From contig CANKNL010000013.1 of the NCBI GenBank assembly GCA_947483345.1, forward strand, positions 1 to 23,219: 23,219 bases of DNA. Direction: 5' to 3'. Under the pieces are notes generated by a model. It was not told the origin of the DNA. It searched no databases and saw only the letters and a list, made by a program, of their open reading frames with translations. This stretch comes from Chitinophagaceae bacterium. GTDB lineage: Bacteria > Bacteroidota > Bacteroidia > Chitinophagales > Chitinophagaceae. This document shows, piece after piece, positions 16,323-22,722 of this stretch. The number at the start of each line of letters is the position of its first letter. Within the stretch, counting starts at the first letter, position 1. A program made the translations under genes and the position numbers.

Positions 16323-17969
16323 ATGGCCGCATCATCTCCACTTGCCCAATTTTTAAAATGGGAAACCGGTAACCCACAGGAAATTTTTCTGCAACAACCT
16401 TTTAATGGAGTATGGAAAACATGGACCTGGGCCCAGGCGGGTGATGAAGCCCGGCGTTTGGCTGCCGGATTACAGGCATTAGGCCTACACCCTGGAGATC
16501 ATGTTGCCATTTTATCAAAGAACTGTGCCCATTGGATCATCGCTGATCTGGCGATCATGATGGCAGGTTGTATCTCTATTCCCATTTATCCGTCTTTATC
16601 AGCTTCAGGCATTAAACCTATTTTAACCCATAGCGATTCCAAAGCCATTATTATTGGTAAGCTGGATGATTTCTCTAAACAGACCGATGGTATACCTGAC
16701 GGCATTCTGCGCATCAGCATTACAAGCTATGGAACAAATGAAGCAACCAGCATGGAAGCTTTGCTGGCGAATAATGAACCGCTGCAAGAGGTATTCCACT
16801 GGCAGTCTGCAGACCTATTTACCATCATTTACACCTCCGGCACCACGGGTAACAGCAAGGGTGTAATGCATACTATACGGGCATTTGATACCGTTGTACC
16901 GTTGGTGGTAGACACATTACAAATGCCTTTAAAACCGCGTTTATTTTCCTACTTGCCCCTAAGCCATATTGCCGAAAGAATGGCCATAGAAATGTATGGT
17001 ATTTATTTTGGTGCCCTCATTTCTTTTGCAGAAAACATCGAGAGTTTTTCAGCAAACCTCATCCATACAGAACCACATATGTTTTTTGCCGTACCCCGTA
17101 TCTGGGGTAAACTACGCGAAGGGATCTTAAAAAAATTATCACAAAAAAAACTAAACCTGTTATTATCCATTCCACTGGTAAACAGCCTCATTAAAAAAAG
17201 TATTCGACAAAAACTGGGCCTGGCAAAAGCCTCTCATATTTACAGCTCAGCCGCTCCCCTCTCGCCCGACTTACAAAAATGGTTCATCAACTTAGGTATT
17301 CCCATTCGCCAGGCTTATGGCATGACGGAAGATTGTGTGTATGCGCATTTTGATTCGCCCACTCATTTTCGGATTGGGAAAGTGGGCAGGGCACTGCCCG
17401 GATTACTCGTGAAATTTGCTGCCGATGGCGAGTTGCGTGTAAAAAGTAAAAGCAATATGATTGGTTATTATAAAGAACCGGCATTAACAGCAGCAGCATT
17501 TGATGAAGACGGGTATTTAAAAACAGGCGACATTGCAGAGTATGATGCCGATGGATTTCTGGCCATCACCGGGCGGGTAAAGGATCAGTTTAAAACAGAT
17601 AAAGGCAAATACATTTCGCCCTCGCCCATTGAAATGCAATTGCTGGGCAATTCAAAAATAGAACAGGTTTGTGTTGTGGGTACCGGTGTACCACAGCCCA
17701 TAGCCCTTATCACCCTGTCGGAAGAAGGTTTAAAAATGGCTGAAGACGAACTTGTAAATAACCTGATCCCTTTTTTAAAATCGATAAACAGCCAACTGGA
17801 AGTTTTTGAAAAACTGGAGAAGCTGGTGATCATCGCAGATAGCTGGACAATAGAAAATGGCATGCTTACCCCTACCTTAAAAGTTAAACGAAATGAAATA
17901 GAAAAACGGCATCTGCCCAAATACCCCGTCTGGTATGCCGAAAAGGAAAAAATAATTTGGGGTAAATAA
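16323..17969 (+). CDS. Long-chain acyl-CoA synthetase (AMP-forming)
   Basis: Activates a fatty acid to acyl-AMP and then acyl-CoA, feeding lipid synthesis or beta-oxidation. It belongs to the ANL superfamily. The P-loop motif TIIYTSGTTGNSKG is at about residues 166-179. YLPLSHIAER follows the usual pattern, AYGMTED at about 329-335 is the A5 motif, and TGDIAEYDADGFLAITGR at about 400-417 carries the ribose-binding Asp and hinge region. PTLKVKRNEIE near 518 holds the expected C-terminal catalytic lysine. The 548-residue length is a little short compared with eukaryote-like long-chain synthetases (about 600) but complete. It starts at ATG 16323, 150 bp after the ferredoxin. TAGATTTT at 16303-16310 is a weak -7 candidate, so it is probably its own transcription unit. 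Chain-length preference cannot be read from the sequence. Confidence 0.92.
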   Translation: MAASSPLAQFLKWETGNPQEIFLQQPFNGVWKTWTWAQAGDEARRLAAGLQALGLHPGDHVAILSKNCAHWIIADLAIMMAGCISIPIYPSLSASGIKPILTHSDSKAIIIGKLDDFSKQTDGIPDGILRISITSYGTNEATSMEALLANNEPLQEVFHWQSADLFTIIYTSGTTGNSKGVMHTIRAFDTVVPLVVDTLQMPLKPRLFSYLPLSHIAERMAIEMYGIYFGALISFAENIESFSANLIHTEPHMFFAVPRIWGKLREGILKKLSQKKLNLLLSIPLVNSLIKKSIRQKLGLAKASHIYSSAAPLSPDLQKWFINLGIPIRQAYGMTEDCVYAHFDSPTHFRIGKVGRALPGLLVKFAADGELRVKSKSNMIGYYKEPALTAAAFDEDGYLKTGDIAEYDADGFLAITGRVKDQFKTDKGKYISPSPIEMQLLGNSKIEQVCVVGTGVPQPIALITLSEEGLKMAEDELVNNLIPFLKSINSQLEVFEKLEKLVIIADSWTIENGMLTPTLKVKRNEIEKRHLPKYPVWYAEKEKIIWGK

Positions 17970-17996
17970 AAAATGGATCGGAGTCCTCAATCGCCA

Positions 17997-18045
17997 GCCT
18001 GATGTTTGAAAAGATAAAAAATATTTTTTTTGTCAGGCCCATTTT
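17997..18045 (+). terminator. Possible terminator after the acyl-CoA synthetase gene
   Basis: GCCTGA (17997-18002) can pair with TCAGGC (18033-18038), enclosing a self-complementary AAAAAATATTTTTT, and CCATTTTTT follows. The outer stem has only six pairs and the inner part is pure A/T, so this is weak. Confidence 0.35.
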
Positions 18046-18251
18046 TTACAAAAAATAACCCCTGCATGATCCTCGTATCTGTAGTTGCTTAAACACCATA
18101 CCCATCTTTATATGCATCTATTTACCCAAACCCATTTTACAAATTAAAACCGCTTTTTTATTTGAATGCCTTTTAAAAAATCAATAAACTTTTCCACTAA
18201 TTTTTTCATGGTGTGAATAAGTAAATACTAAACATATTAAAAGCATTTCGT

Positions 18252-18259
18252 TACATTTG
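18252..18259 (+). promoter_or_regulatory. -7 box of the phoH promoter
   Basis: TACATTTG matches TAnnTTTG fully. Transcription would begin near 18265, leaving a leader of about 105 nt before the TTG start of phoH, with the short leader ORF inside it. No clear TTG is found 17-23 bp upstream, so the -33 half is weak. Confidence 0.45.
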
Positions 18260-18337
18260 GTACAGAGACAAGTTAGTAGTAACAATTGGCATGTAATTGA
18301 TCACTAACCGCTGCTATGTGTGCCCTATTAATGAAGC

Positions 18338-18373
18338 ATGACAGAAACAGTGGCAAAAACTAAAACCCATTGA
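18338..18373 (+). CDS. Short leader ORF (11 codons) overlapping the phoH start, or remnant of its N-terminus
   Basis: ATG 18338 begins MTETVAKTKTH and ends at TGA 18371-18373, so stop and phoH start share bases in TTGA. Its first codons (TGACAGAAAC, 18339-18348) are repeated exactly at the phoH start (18371-18380), giving MTET in both. Either it is a translated leader coupled to phoH, or phoH once began at this ATG and a one-base loss broke the frame. A reader using only standard gene calls would miss it. Confidence 0.35.
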   Translation: MTETVAKTKTH

Positions 18374-19356
18374 CAGAAACGATCATCAATCTCGAAACCG
18401 TTAACCCTATCGAATTCTTTGGCGTAAACAACGGTAAATTAGAACTCTTAAAAAAGAAATTTCCCCTCTTAAAAATTCTTAGTCGTGGCACGCAAATAAA
18501 ATTAAGCGGAGCCCCGGAACAAATTGAAGGCGCCAGGGAAAAAATTGACCTTATCCTCCGATACCTTGAACGAAATGGCCACATGAGTGCCAATTATTTT
18601 GAACAGATCTTAGGCGGCGATGATGAACGTGCCGTTGACCATTTTATGGACCGCAATCCCAATGATGTACTGGTCTTTGGCCCCAACGGCAAAACCGTAA
18701 GGGCACGTACGGCCAATCAAAAAAAGATGGTGGAAGCCTGCGACAAAAATGACATCCTGTTTGCTATTGGCCCCGCCGGTACCGGTAAAACCTATACGGC
18801 TGTAGCTTTGGCCGTAAGGGCTTTAAAAAACAAATCGGTTAAAAAGATCATCCTCACCAGGCCGGCTGTGGAAGCCGGCGAAAGTCTCGGTTTTTTACCC
18901 GGCGATCTGAAAGAAAAAATTGACCCGTATTTACGTCCGCTGTATGATGCCCTGGATGACATGATACCGGCCGATAAACTGGGGTATTACATGAGCACCC
19001 GAACCATCGAGATTGCTCCATTGGCGTATATGCGTGGCCGTACACTCGATAATGCCTTCATCATCCTGGATGAGGCCCAAAATACCAATGACCTGCAGAT
19101 TAAAATGTTTTTAACCCGGATTGGCCCCAATGCCAAAGCCATCATCACCGGCGATCCAACACAAATTGACCTGCCCAAAAATCAACAAAGCGGTTTATTT
19201 AAAGCTACCCGCATTTTAAAAAATGTTGAAGGCATTGCCCATGTAGAACTGGATGAGGAAGACGTGGTCAGGCACCGGTTGGTTAAACAAATCATCAGGG
19301 CCTATAATAAAGACGATGTAAGACAAACCGAACAAAAAGAACAAAAGAAAATCTGA
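18370..19356 (+). CDS. phoH: PhoH-family P-loop ATPase
   Basis: A cytosolic ATPase of the PhoH/YbeZ group, linked in other bacteria to ribosome and RNA metabolism (YbeZ partners YbeY). Residues about 1-110 include the KH-like N-terminal part (KKKFPLLKILSRGTQIKLSG). Walker A is GPAGTGKT at about 134-141, Walker B is FIILDEAQN at about 229-237, and ITGDPTQIDLP follows near 258. The length of 328 aa is normal. The only usable in-frame start is TTG 18370, because an in-frame TAA stands at 18361-18363. It gives MTETIINLETVNPIEFFG, which looks like a complete family N-terminus. The TTG overlaps the stop of an 11-codon ORF. A strong terminator follows at 19390, so it is monocistronic apart from the leader. 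Confidence 0.93.
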   Translation: MTETIINLETVNPIEFFGVNNGKLELLKKKFPLLKILSRGTQIKLSGAPEQIEGAREKIDLILRYLERNGHMSANYFEQILGGDDERAVDHFMDRNPNDVLVFGPNGKTVRARTANQKKMVEACDKNDILFAIGPAGTGKTYTAVALAVRALKNKSVKKIILTRPAVEAGESLGFLPGDLKEKIDPYLRPLYDALDDMIPADKLGYYMSTRTIEIAPLAYMRGRTLDNAFIILDEAQNTNDLQIKMFLTRIGPNAKAIITGDPTQIDLPKNQQSGLFKATRILKNVEGIAHVELDEEDVVRHRLVKQIIRAYNKDDVRQTEQKEQKKI

Positions 19357-19389
19357 TCTTTATTTTTTTTACAACCCATCACCATATCA

Positions 19390-19420
19390 GGAGGCTGTTG
19401 AATACAGCCTCCATTTTTTT
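19390..19420 (+). terminator. Intrinsic terminator of phoH
   Basis: GGAGGCTGT (19390-19398), loop TGAAT, then ACAGCCTCC (19404-19412) and ATTTTTTT. A perfect 9-bp G/C-rich stem with a T-run, 34 bp after the phoH stop. Confidence 0.93.
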
Positions 19421-19472
19421 AGTACGCCAATGCTATTCAGCAAAAAAATAAATTACCCTTTTCAGGCAAAAT

Positions 19473-19485
19473 AAAATTAATTTTA
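19473..19485 (+). promoter_or_regulatory. AAAATTAATTTTA element before the first DUF4878 lipoprotein
   Basis: This 13-mer, which holds a 12-bp perfect palindrome, recurs at 20137-20149 before the paralogous next gene. Its right part, TAATTTTA, fits a -7 box at a sensible distance from the ATG at 19509. It may have been duplicated together with the gene. Confidence 0.4.
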
Positions 19486-19508
19486 TAGCCCACCACAAAT
19501 CATTGTTG

Positions 19509-20102
19509 ATGAAATCAATTCTTGTAGCCTGTAGCTTACTGCTTTTTTTTGCAAGCTGTAATAAACCCCAAAACCCACCAACTGCCGTATTGGATGGCAT
19601 GTTTACCGCCATGAAAAACGGCCAGTTCAACGATATGAAAAAATTTATAACCCAATCGGATATCGCCTTGCTGGAGGCCGCTGAAAAAATAATGAGCCAA
19701 TTAGATCCCGCAGGTGTAGAAAAGATAAAATCCAGAATGACAGAAGAATTAAAAGCCCGGTCAAAAAATCTGGAATACCATTTTAAAAATGAAAAAGTTG
19801 ATGGCGACCGGGCAACGGTTGAAGCCGAGATCATTGACCACGACCCCACCCTGCCCGCAGGCGGTAAAACCATGTCGCAAACTTTTGAATTGGTGAAAGA
19901 AAATAATGCCTGGAAAATAGCCTTATCCAATCCCGGTAATGCCATGTTCAACAGCATGAAAGGCAATATGGGCAACCGCAAAGGCGATTTAAAGACGGGC
20001 GTTGAAAAATTACAGCAAATGAACCCCGATTCTTTAAAAATGCTAATCGGCAAAGGACTTCAGGCACTTGACTCGATGGATAAGCTAAAAAATAAACAGT
20101 AA
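19509..20102 (+). CDS. DUF4878-like lipoprotein, 197 aa
   Basis: A predicted lipoprotein of unknown function. MKSILVACSLLLFFASC is a lipoprotein signal with Cys17 in a good lipobox. The frame extends upstream through two TTG codons, but ATG 19509 gives the signal its normal shape. The mature part has an NTF2-like, DUF4878-type layout: a helical start (VLDGMFTAMKNGQFNDMKKF) and a strand region with VDGDRATVEAEI and FELVKENNAWKIAL, in which the Trp-Lys after a charged loop is typical. The C-terminal tail (QQMNPDSLKMLIGKGLQALD) is nearly repeated in the next gene, as is GDRATV, so the two are tandem paralogues. The gene lies between the phoH terminator and its paralogue, 74 bp away. Confidence 0.8.
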   Translation: MKSILVACSLLLFFASCNKPQNPPTAVLDGMFTAMKNGQFNDMKKFITQSDIALLEAAEKIMSQLDPAGVEKIKSRMTEELKARSKNLEYHFKNEKVDGDRATVEAEIIDHDPTLPAGGKTMSQTFELVKENNAWKIALSNPGNAMFNSMKGNMGNRKGDLKTGVEKLQQMNPDSLKMLIGKGLQALDSMDKLKNKQ

Positions 20103-20121
20103 CCGTTTAAAATAAAAATAA

Positions 20122-20149
20122 TTTGGAACCCAATAAAAAATTAATTTTA
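20122..20149 (+). promoter_or_regulatory. Promoter candidate of the second DUF4878 lipoprotein
   Basis: TTTG at 20122-20125, 16 bp, then TAATTTTA at 20142-20149. The spacing is one base short of the usual range and the last base of the -7 box is A. The element overlaps the AAAATTAATTTTA repeat shared with the upstream paralogue. Confidence 0.45.
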
Positions 20150-20176
20150 CAACCTAATCATTTAAAATTATAGTTT

Positions 20177-20737
20177 ATGAAAAAATTAGTTGCCGCCTTA
20201 TTCGCTTTCTCAGCACTTTACTTCAGCAGTTGCAACAGTGCCGGTGCTGATCCAAAATTGGTATTAACCAGTTTCTTTGATGCCATGGCAAAAAAAGATA
20301 TTGCAGCCGCCCGTAAATTAGCCACCGCCGACAGCAAAGCCATGTTCGACCTCATGGAAATGGGTATGAAAATGAAAGACAATACCATCGAAGATAAAAC
20401 CGATGAACAATTTGATAAGAGCCAAATGGAAATGGGTGATGCCAAAATTGAAGGCGACCGGGCAACGGTAAATGTAAAATCAACCAAGAGTGGGGAGTCG
20501 ATAAATTTTGTTTTAAAGAAAGAAGCCGGTGACTGGAAGGTTGCCATGGACCTGAATACCATGATGGGCATTGGAGCCGAAAAAATGAAAGAAAAAGGCA
20601 TGACTGAAGCCGATATGGGCAATTTGAAAGAAGACATGGAAAAATTCAAAAACATGAACCCCGATTCGCTTAAAATGATGATGGATAAAGGCATGCAGGC
20701 CCTTGATTCGGTTTCAAAAATACTGGACAAAAAATAA
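20177..20737 (+). CDS. DUF4878-like lipoprotein, 186 aa, paralogue of its neighbour
   Basis: MKKLVAALFAFSALYFSSC is a lipoprotein signal with Cys19. It has the same plan as the upstream gene: TSFFDAMAKKDIAAARKL, then IEGDRATVNVKS, then FVLKKEAGDWKVAM, and the tail NMNPDSLKMMMDKGMQALDS. The mid-region is unusually rich in Met, Lys, Asp and Glu (DLMEMGMKMKDN, KEDMEKFKNM), suggesting amphipathic helices. Function unknown; NTF2-like lipoproteins of this kind may bind small ligands or act in envelope upkeep, but nothing here shows it. It ends in a strong terminator at 20751-20795. Confidence 0.82.
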   Translation: MKKLVAALFAFSALYFSSCNSAGADPKLVLTSFFDAMAKKDIAAARKLATADSKAMFDLMEMGMKMKDNTIEDKTDEQFDKSQMEMGDAKIEGDRATVNVKSTKSGESINFVLKKEAGDWKVAMDLNTMMGIGAEKMKEKGMTEADMGNLKEDMEKFKNMNPDSLKMMMDKGMQALDSVSKILDKK

Positions 20738-20750
20738 TACAGCCCCCTTT

Positions 20751-20795
20751 ACACAAAAAAACATCCCCATCACAATCGGGATGTTTTTTTTGTGT
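20751..20795. terminator. Strong bidirectional-looking terminator
   Basis: ACACAAAAAAACATCCC (20751-20767) pairs with GGGATGTTTTTTTTGTGT (20778-20795) with one bulged T and a 10-nt loop. The G/C-rich upper stem with an eight-T run gives efficient termination of the second lipoprotein gene. The -33 box of the next promoter lies inside the right arm. Confidence 0.92.
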
Positions 20796-20817
20796 AATGA
20801 AAAGATGTTTAACTTTA
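20789..20817 (+). promoter_or_regulatory. Promoter of the third lipoprotein and crcB
   Basis: TTTG (20789-20792), 17 bp, TAACTTTA (20810-20817): the best two-box Bacteroidota promoter in the window. The expected transcript start is only a few bases after 20817, at or just past the ATG at 20821. That implies a leaderless or nearly leaderless mRNA, or translation from a later start or a weaker upstream promoter. Confidence 0.55.
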
Positions 20818-20820
20818 ACT

Positions 20821-21228
20821 ATGATTAAAAAATATGTTGTCCTGCTGATACTAACTGCCGCCATTGTCGCCTGCAACAGCAAATCAAAAAAAACACCGGT
20901 TACCGATGTGGAAGTGGCCACAACCTTTATACGCCATGTACTGGATAACGAGTTTAATGAAGCCGAACAGTATCTTTTAAAAGACGAGACCAATAGCCAG
21001 ATATTTGAACGCTTTAAAAATAAGTACAGTGAAAAAGATAAGGCCATTCTGGAAAAATATAAACAAGCCGATATCATTGTTAATAATATCAGCTATGCTA
21101 CCGACAGCGTTTGCTTATTCAATTACAGCAACAGTTATAGCCGAACCGATACCAGCATTTTAAAAGTGTTACGCACCGGGGGCAAATGGCTCATCGATTT
21201 AAAATATACTTTTTCGGGAAACCCATAA
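20821..21228 (+). CDS. Small DUF4878-like lipoprotein, 135 aa
   Basis: MIKKYVVLLILTAAIVAC is a lipoprotein signal with Cys18. ATG 20821 is preferred over ATG 20797, which adds MKRCLTLT and overlaps the promoter. The mature part has the same general plan as the two genes before it, a helical opening (VATTFIRHVLDNEFNEAEQY) and a final strand pair with GGKWLIDLKY, but is shorter, lacks the NPDSLKM tail and shares little direct identity. It is most likely a distant relative of the same DUF4878/NTF2-like kind. crcB starts 8 bp after its stop, so the two are probably one operon; a role in fluoride stress is not shown by the sequence. Confidence 0.78.
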   Translation: MIKKYVVLLILTAAIVACNSKSKKTPVTDVEVATTFIRHVLDNEFNEAEQYLLKDETNSQIFERFKNKYSEKDKAILEKYKQADIIVNNISYATDSVCLFNYSNSYSRTDTSILKVLRTGGKWLIDLKYTFSGNP

Positions 21229-21236
21229 ACCAACAC

Positions 21237-21608
21237 ATGCTTAAAAATGTATTACTTGTAGGAATGGGCGGTGCCGTAGGATCCATGCTCCGGTATGGAT
21301 GCAGTGTATTGATCAACAGCAGGATCTTTCCCTGGAGCACCCTGCTGATAAATGTTACCGGCTGCTTTTTTATAGGACTCATTTTTGCCTTTAGCCTACG
21401 CGACATGCAATTTTTAAATCACTGGAAATTATTTCTGGCAACAGGCATCTGCGGCGGCTTTACCACCTTCTCTGCTTTTTCGCTGGAGAATATGAGCCTG
21501 CTGCAAAGCGGAAAACCCGGACTGGCTTTTCTGTACATCGCACTGAGTATTTTGCTGGGCATTGGCGCCAGTTTTTTAGGATACTATTTGTTTGTACGAC
21601 AGACCTGA
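21237..21608 (+). CDS. crcB: Fluoride channel CrcB/Fluc
   Basis: Exports fluoride through the inner membrane as a dual-topology dimer. The 123-residue length and four membrane helices are typical. Hallmarks are GGAVGSMLRY at about 10-19, INVTGCFFIG at about 37-46 with the conserved Asn, and GICGGFTTFSAFS at about 71-83, which holds the sodium-site Gly-Gly-Thr-Thr and the Phe residues of the fluoride path. ATG 21237 is the right start; the frame runs further up into the lipoprotein gene, but that part is polar and overlaps it. I see no crcB fluoride riboswitch in the leader of the operon. The usual second paralogue (Fluc can be a heterodimer) is not in the window. Confidence 0.95.
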   Translation: MLKNVLLVGMGGAVGSMLRYGCSVLINSRIFPWSTLLINVTGCFFIGLIFAFSLRDMQFLNHWKLFLATGICGGFTTFSAFSLENMSLLQSGKPGLAFLYIALSILLGIGASFLGYYLFVRQT

Positions 21609-21654
21609 ATGATGCCGGCGGCACAACCCATAGCAGGCCGGTGACATGGTAAGG

Positions 21655-21687
21655 TTTAAAAATTAAAATGATTAACCTATACTTTTA
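21655..21687 (+). promoter_or_regulatory. Promoter candidate for ppa
   Basis: TTTA at 21655-21658, 21 bp, TACTTTTA at 21680-21687, 12 bp before the ATG at 21699. Both boxes differ from consensus by one base, so confidence is modest. Confidence 0.35.
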
Positions 21688-21698
21688 AATTCACACAT

Positions 21699-22238
21699 AT
21701 GTACACACTACACCCCTGGCACGGCGCACATTACGGCAATAAAGCGCCCTATAACATTAATGCGCTCATTGAAATTCCGCAAGGTTCAAAAACAAAATAC
21801 GAGATCGATAAAAAAACAGGGTTATTAAAACTCGACCGCATCATTTATTCCTCTTTTCACTACCCGGTTAATTATGGTTTTATACCACAAACACTGGGAC
21901 AGGATAATGACCCCCTGGATATTTTAGTGATCTGCAGCGAAAGCATTCAACCGCTTTGCCTGGTAGAAGCCACGGTGATCGGCAATATGCAAATGATAGA
22001 TAACGGCGAAAAAGACGATAAGATCATTGCCGTTGCCAGCAATGACCCGGCTGTAAATTATATCCGCAATGTGAATGAACTACCCAAACATTTTATTGCG
22101 GTACTCCGTAATTATTTTGAACAGTACAAAGTATTGGAAAATAAAAAAGTGGAGATCGATGAATTTCAAGATAAAGAAGATGCCTATAAAGTAATTAATG
22201 AAGCCATCGAATTTTATAAAACCAGTTTTTCAAAATGA
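21699..22238 (+). CDS. ppa: Inorganic pyrophosphatase, family I
   Basis: Hydrolyses pyrophosphate to two phosphates in the cytosol and so drives biosynthetic reactions forward. The family I signature DNDPLD is at about 70-75 and carries metal-binding Asp residues. ALIEIPQGSKTKYEID holds the conserved Glu and Lys of the active site. LDRIIYSSFHYPVNYGFIPQT contains the Arg and Tyr ligands, and GEKDDKIIAV carries the later Asp pair with its Lys. The length of 179 aa is normal for the soluble hexameric bacterial type. The last 4 nt (ATGA) overlap the TauE/SafE gene, which indicates coupled translation. Confidence 0.96.
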   Translation: MYTLHPWHGAHYGNKAPYNINALIEIPQGSKTKYEIDKKTGLLKLDRIIYSSFHYPVNYGFIPQTLGQDNDPLDILVICSESIQPLCLVEATVIGNMQMIDNGEKDDKIIAVASNDPAVNYIRNVNELPKHFIAVLRNYFEQYKVLENKKVEIDEFQDKEDAYKVINEAIEFYKTSFSK

Positions 22239-22720
22239 CCACTAAAAAGAACATCATGGATATACAAACTATTCTGATCATTATACTGGTGGGTGTAGCC
22301 GCCGGTATGTTAAGCGGACTTGTGGGTGTAGGTGGCGGTATCATCATTGTACCCGCACTGGTTTTTTTTATTGGCTTCAGTCAAAAAACCGCACAGGGCA
22401 CTTCACTGGCACTCATCATGCTGCCGGTGGGCATTTTGGGTGTATTACAATATTATAAACAGGGGCATGTAGATTATAAAGTGGTGGGCATACTGGCTAT
22501 CGGATTTTTAGCTGGCAGTTTTTTTGGCAGCAAACTGGCCCTTACCATTTCGCAGGAAAGCTTAAAAAAAGTATTTGCTGTACTCATGATCATCATTGCC
22601 GTAAAAATGTTGTTTTTCGATCAGGCAAAAAAATCAACAGCCGGGGCTGCGGCAGAAAAAAACAATAGCCTGTCGATAACCGACAATGCTATAAAAATTA
22701 ATACGGATGCCGATGGTTGA
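22235..22720 (+). CDS. TauE/SafE-family permease, half-size
   Basis: An inner-membrane protein of the TauE/SafE (DUF81) group, which includes sulfite, sulfonate and organic-acid exporters. GMLSGLVGVGGGIIIVPAL (about 24-42) is the hallmark glycine motif after helix 1, followed by QKTAQGTSLALIMLPVG. Four hydrophobic segments end near residue 130 and a polar tail of about 30 residues follows. The full-length family has two such halves (about 250 aa); at 161 aa this has one, so it probably works as a dimer. ATG 22235 overlaps the ppa stop (ATGA), while ATG 22256 would give MDIQTILIII without the polar lead. The substrate is unknown; the link with pyrophosphatase is only positional. Confidence 0.88.
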   Translation: MTTKKNIMDIQTILIIILVGVAAGMLSGLVGVGGGIIIVPALVFFIGFSQKTAQGTSLALIMLPVGILGVLQYYKQGHVDYKVVGILAIGFLAGSFFGSKLALTISQESLKKVFAVLMIIIAVKMLFFDQAKKSTAGAAAEKNNSLSITDNAIKINTDADG

Positions 22721-22722
22721 GA

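Larger units (their letters stand above)
17970..18337. other. Non-coding gap before the phoH unit
   Basis: About 370 bp of AT-rich sequence with no credible gene on either strand. It holds a weak terminator candidate for the acyl-CoA synthetase gene (17997-18045) and a clear -7-type box (18252-18259). The rest shows nothing I can name. Confidence 0.5.

Noticed and set aside
19433..20730. Antisense ORFs of 206 and 170 codons opposite the two DUF4878 lipoproteins
   Set aside because: They arise from the Lys/Glu/Met-rich codons of the real genes, read as Phe/Ser/Ile. The plus-strand frames have lipoprotein signals and paralogy.
20740..21240. Fluoride (crcB) riboswitch in the leader of the crcB operon
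   Set aside because: Looked for because of crcB; there is no room between promoter and first start codon, and I see no pseudoknot-like conserved bases in the 8-bp gap before crcB.
21609..21650. Short G/C-rich inverted repeat after crcB (CCGGC with GCCGG)
   Set aside because: Only five pairs, a long loop and no T-run; not a credible terminator.
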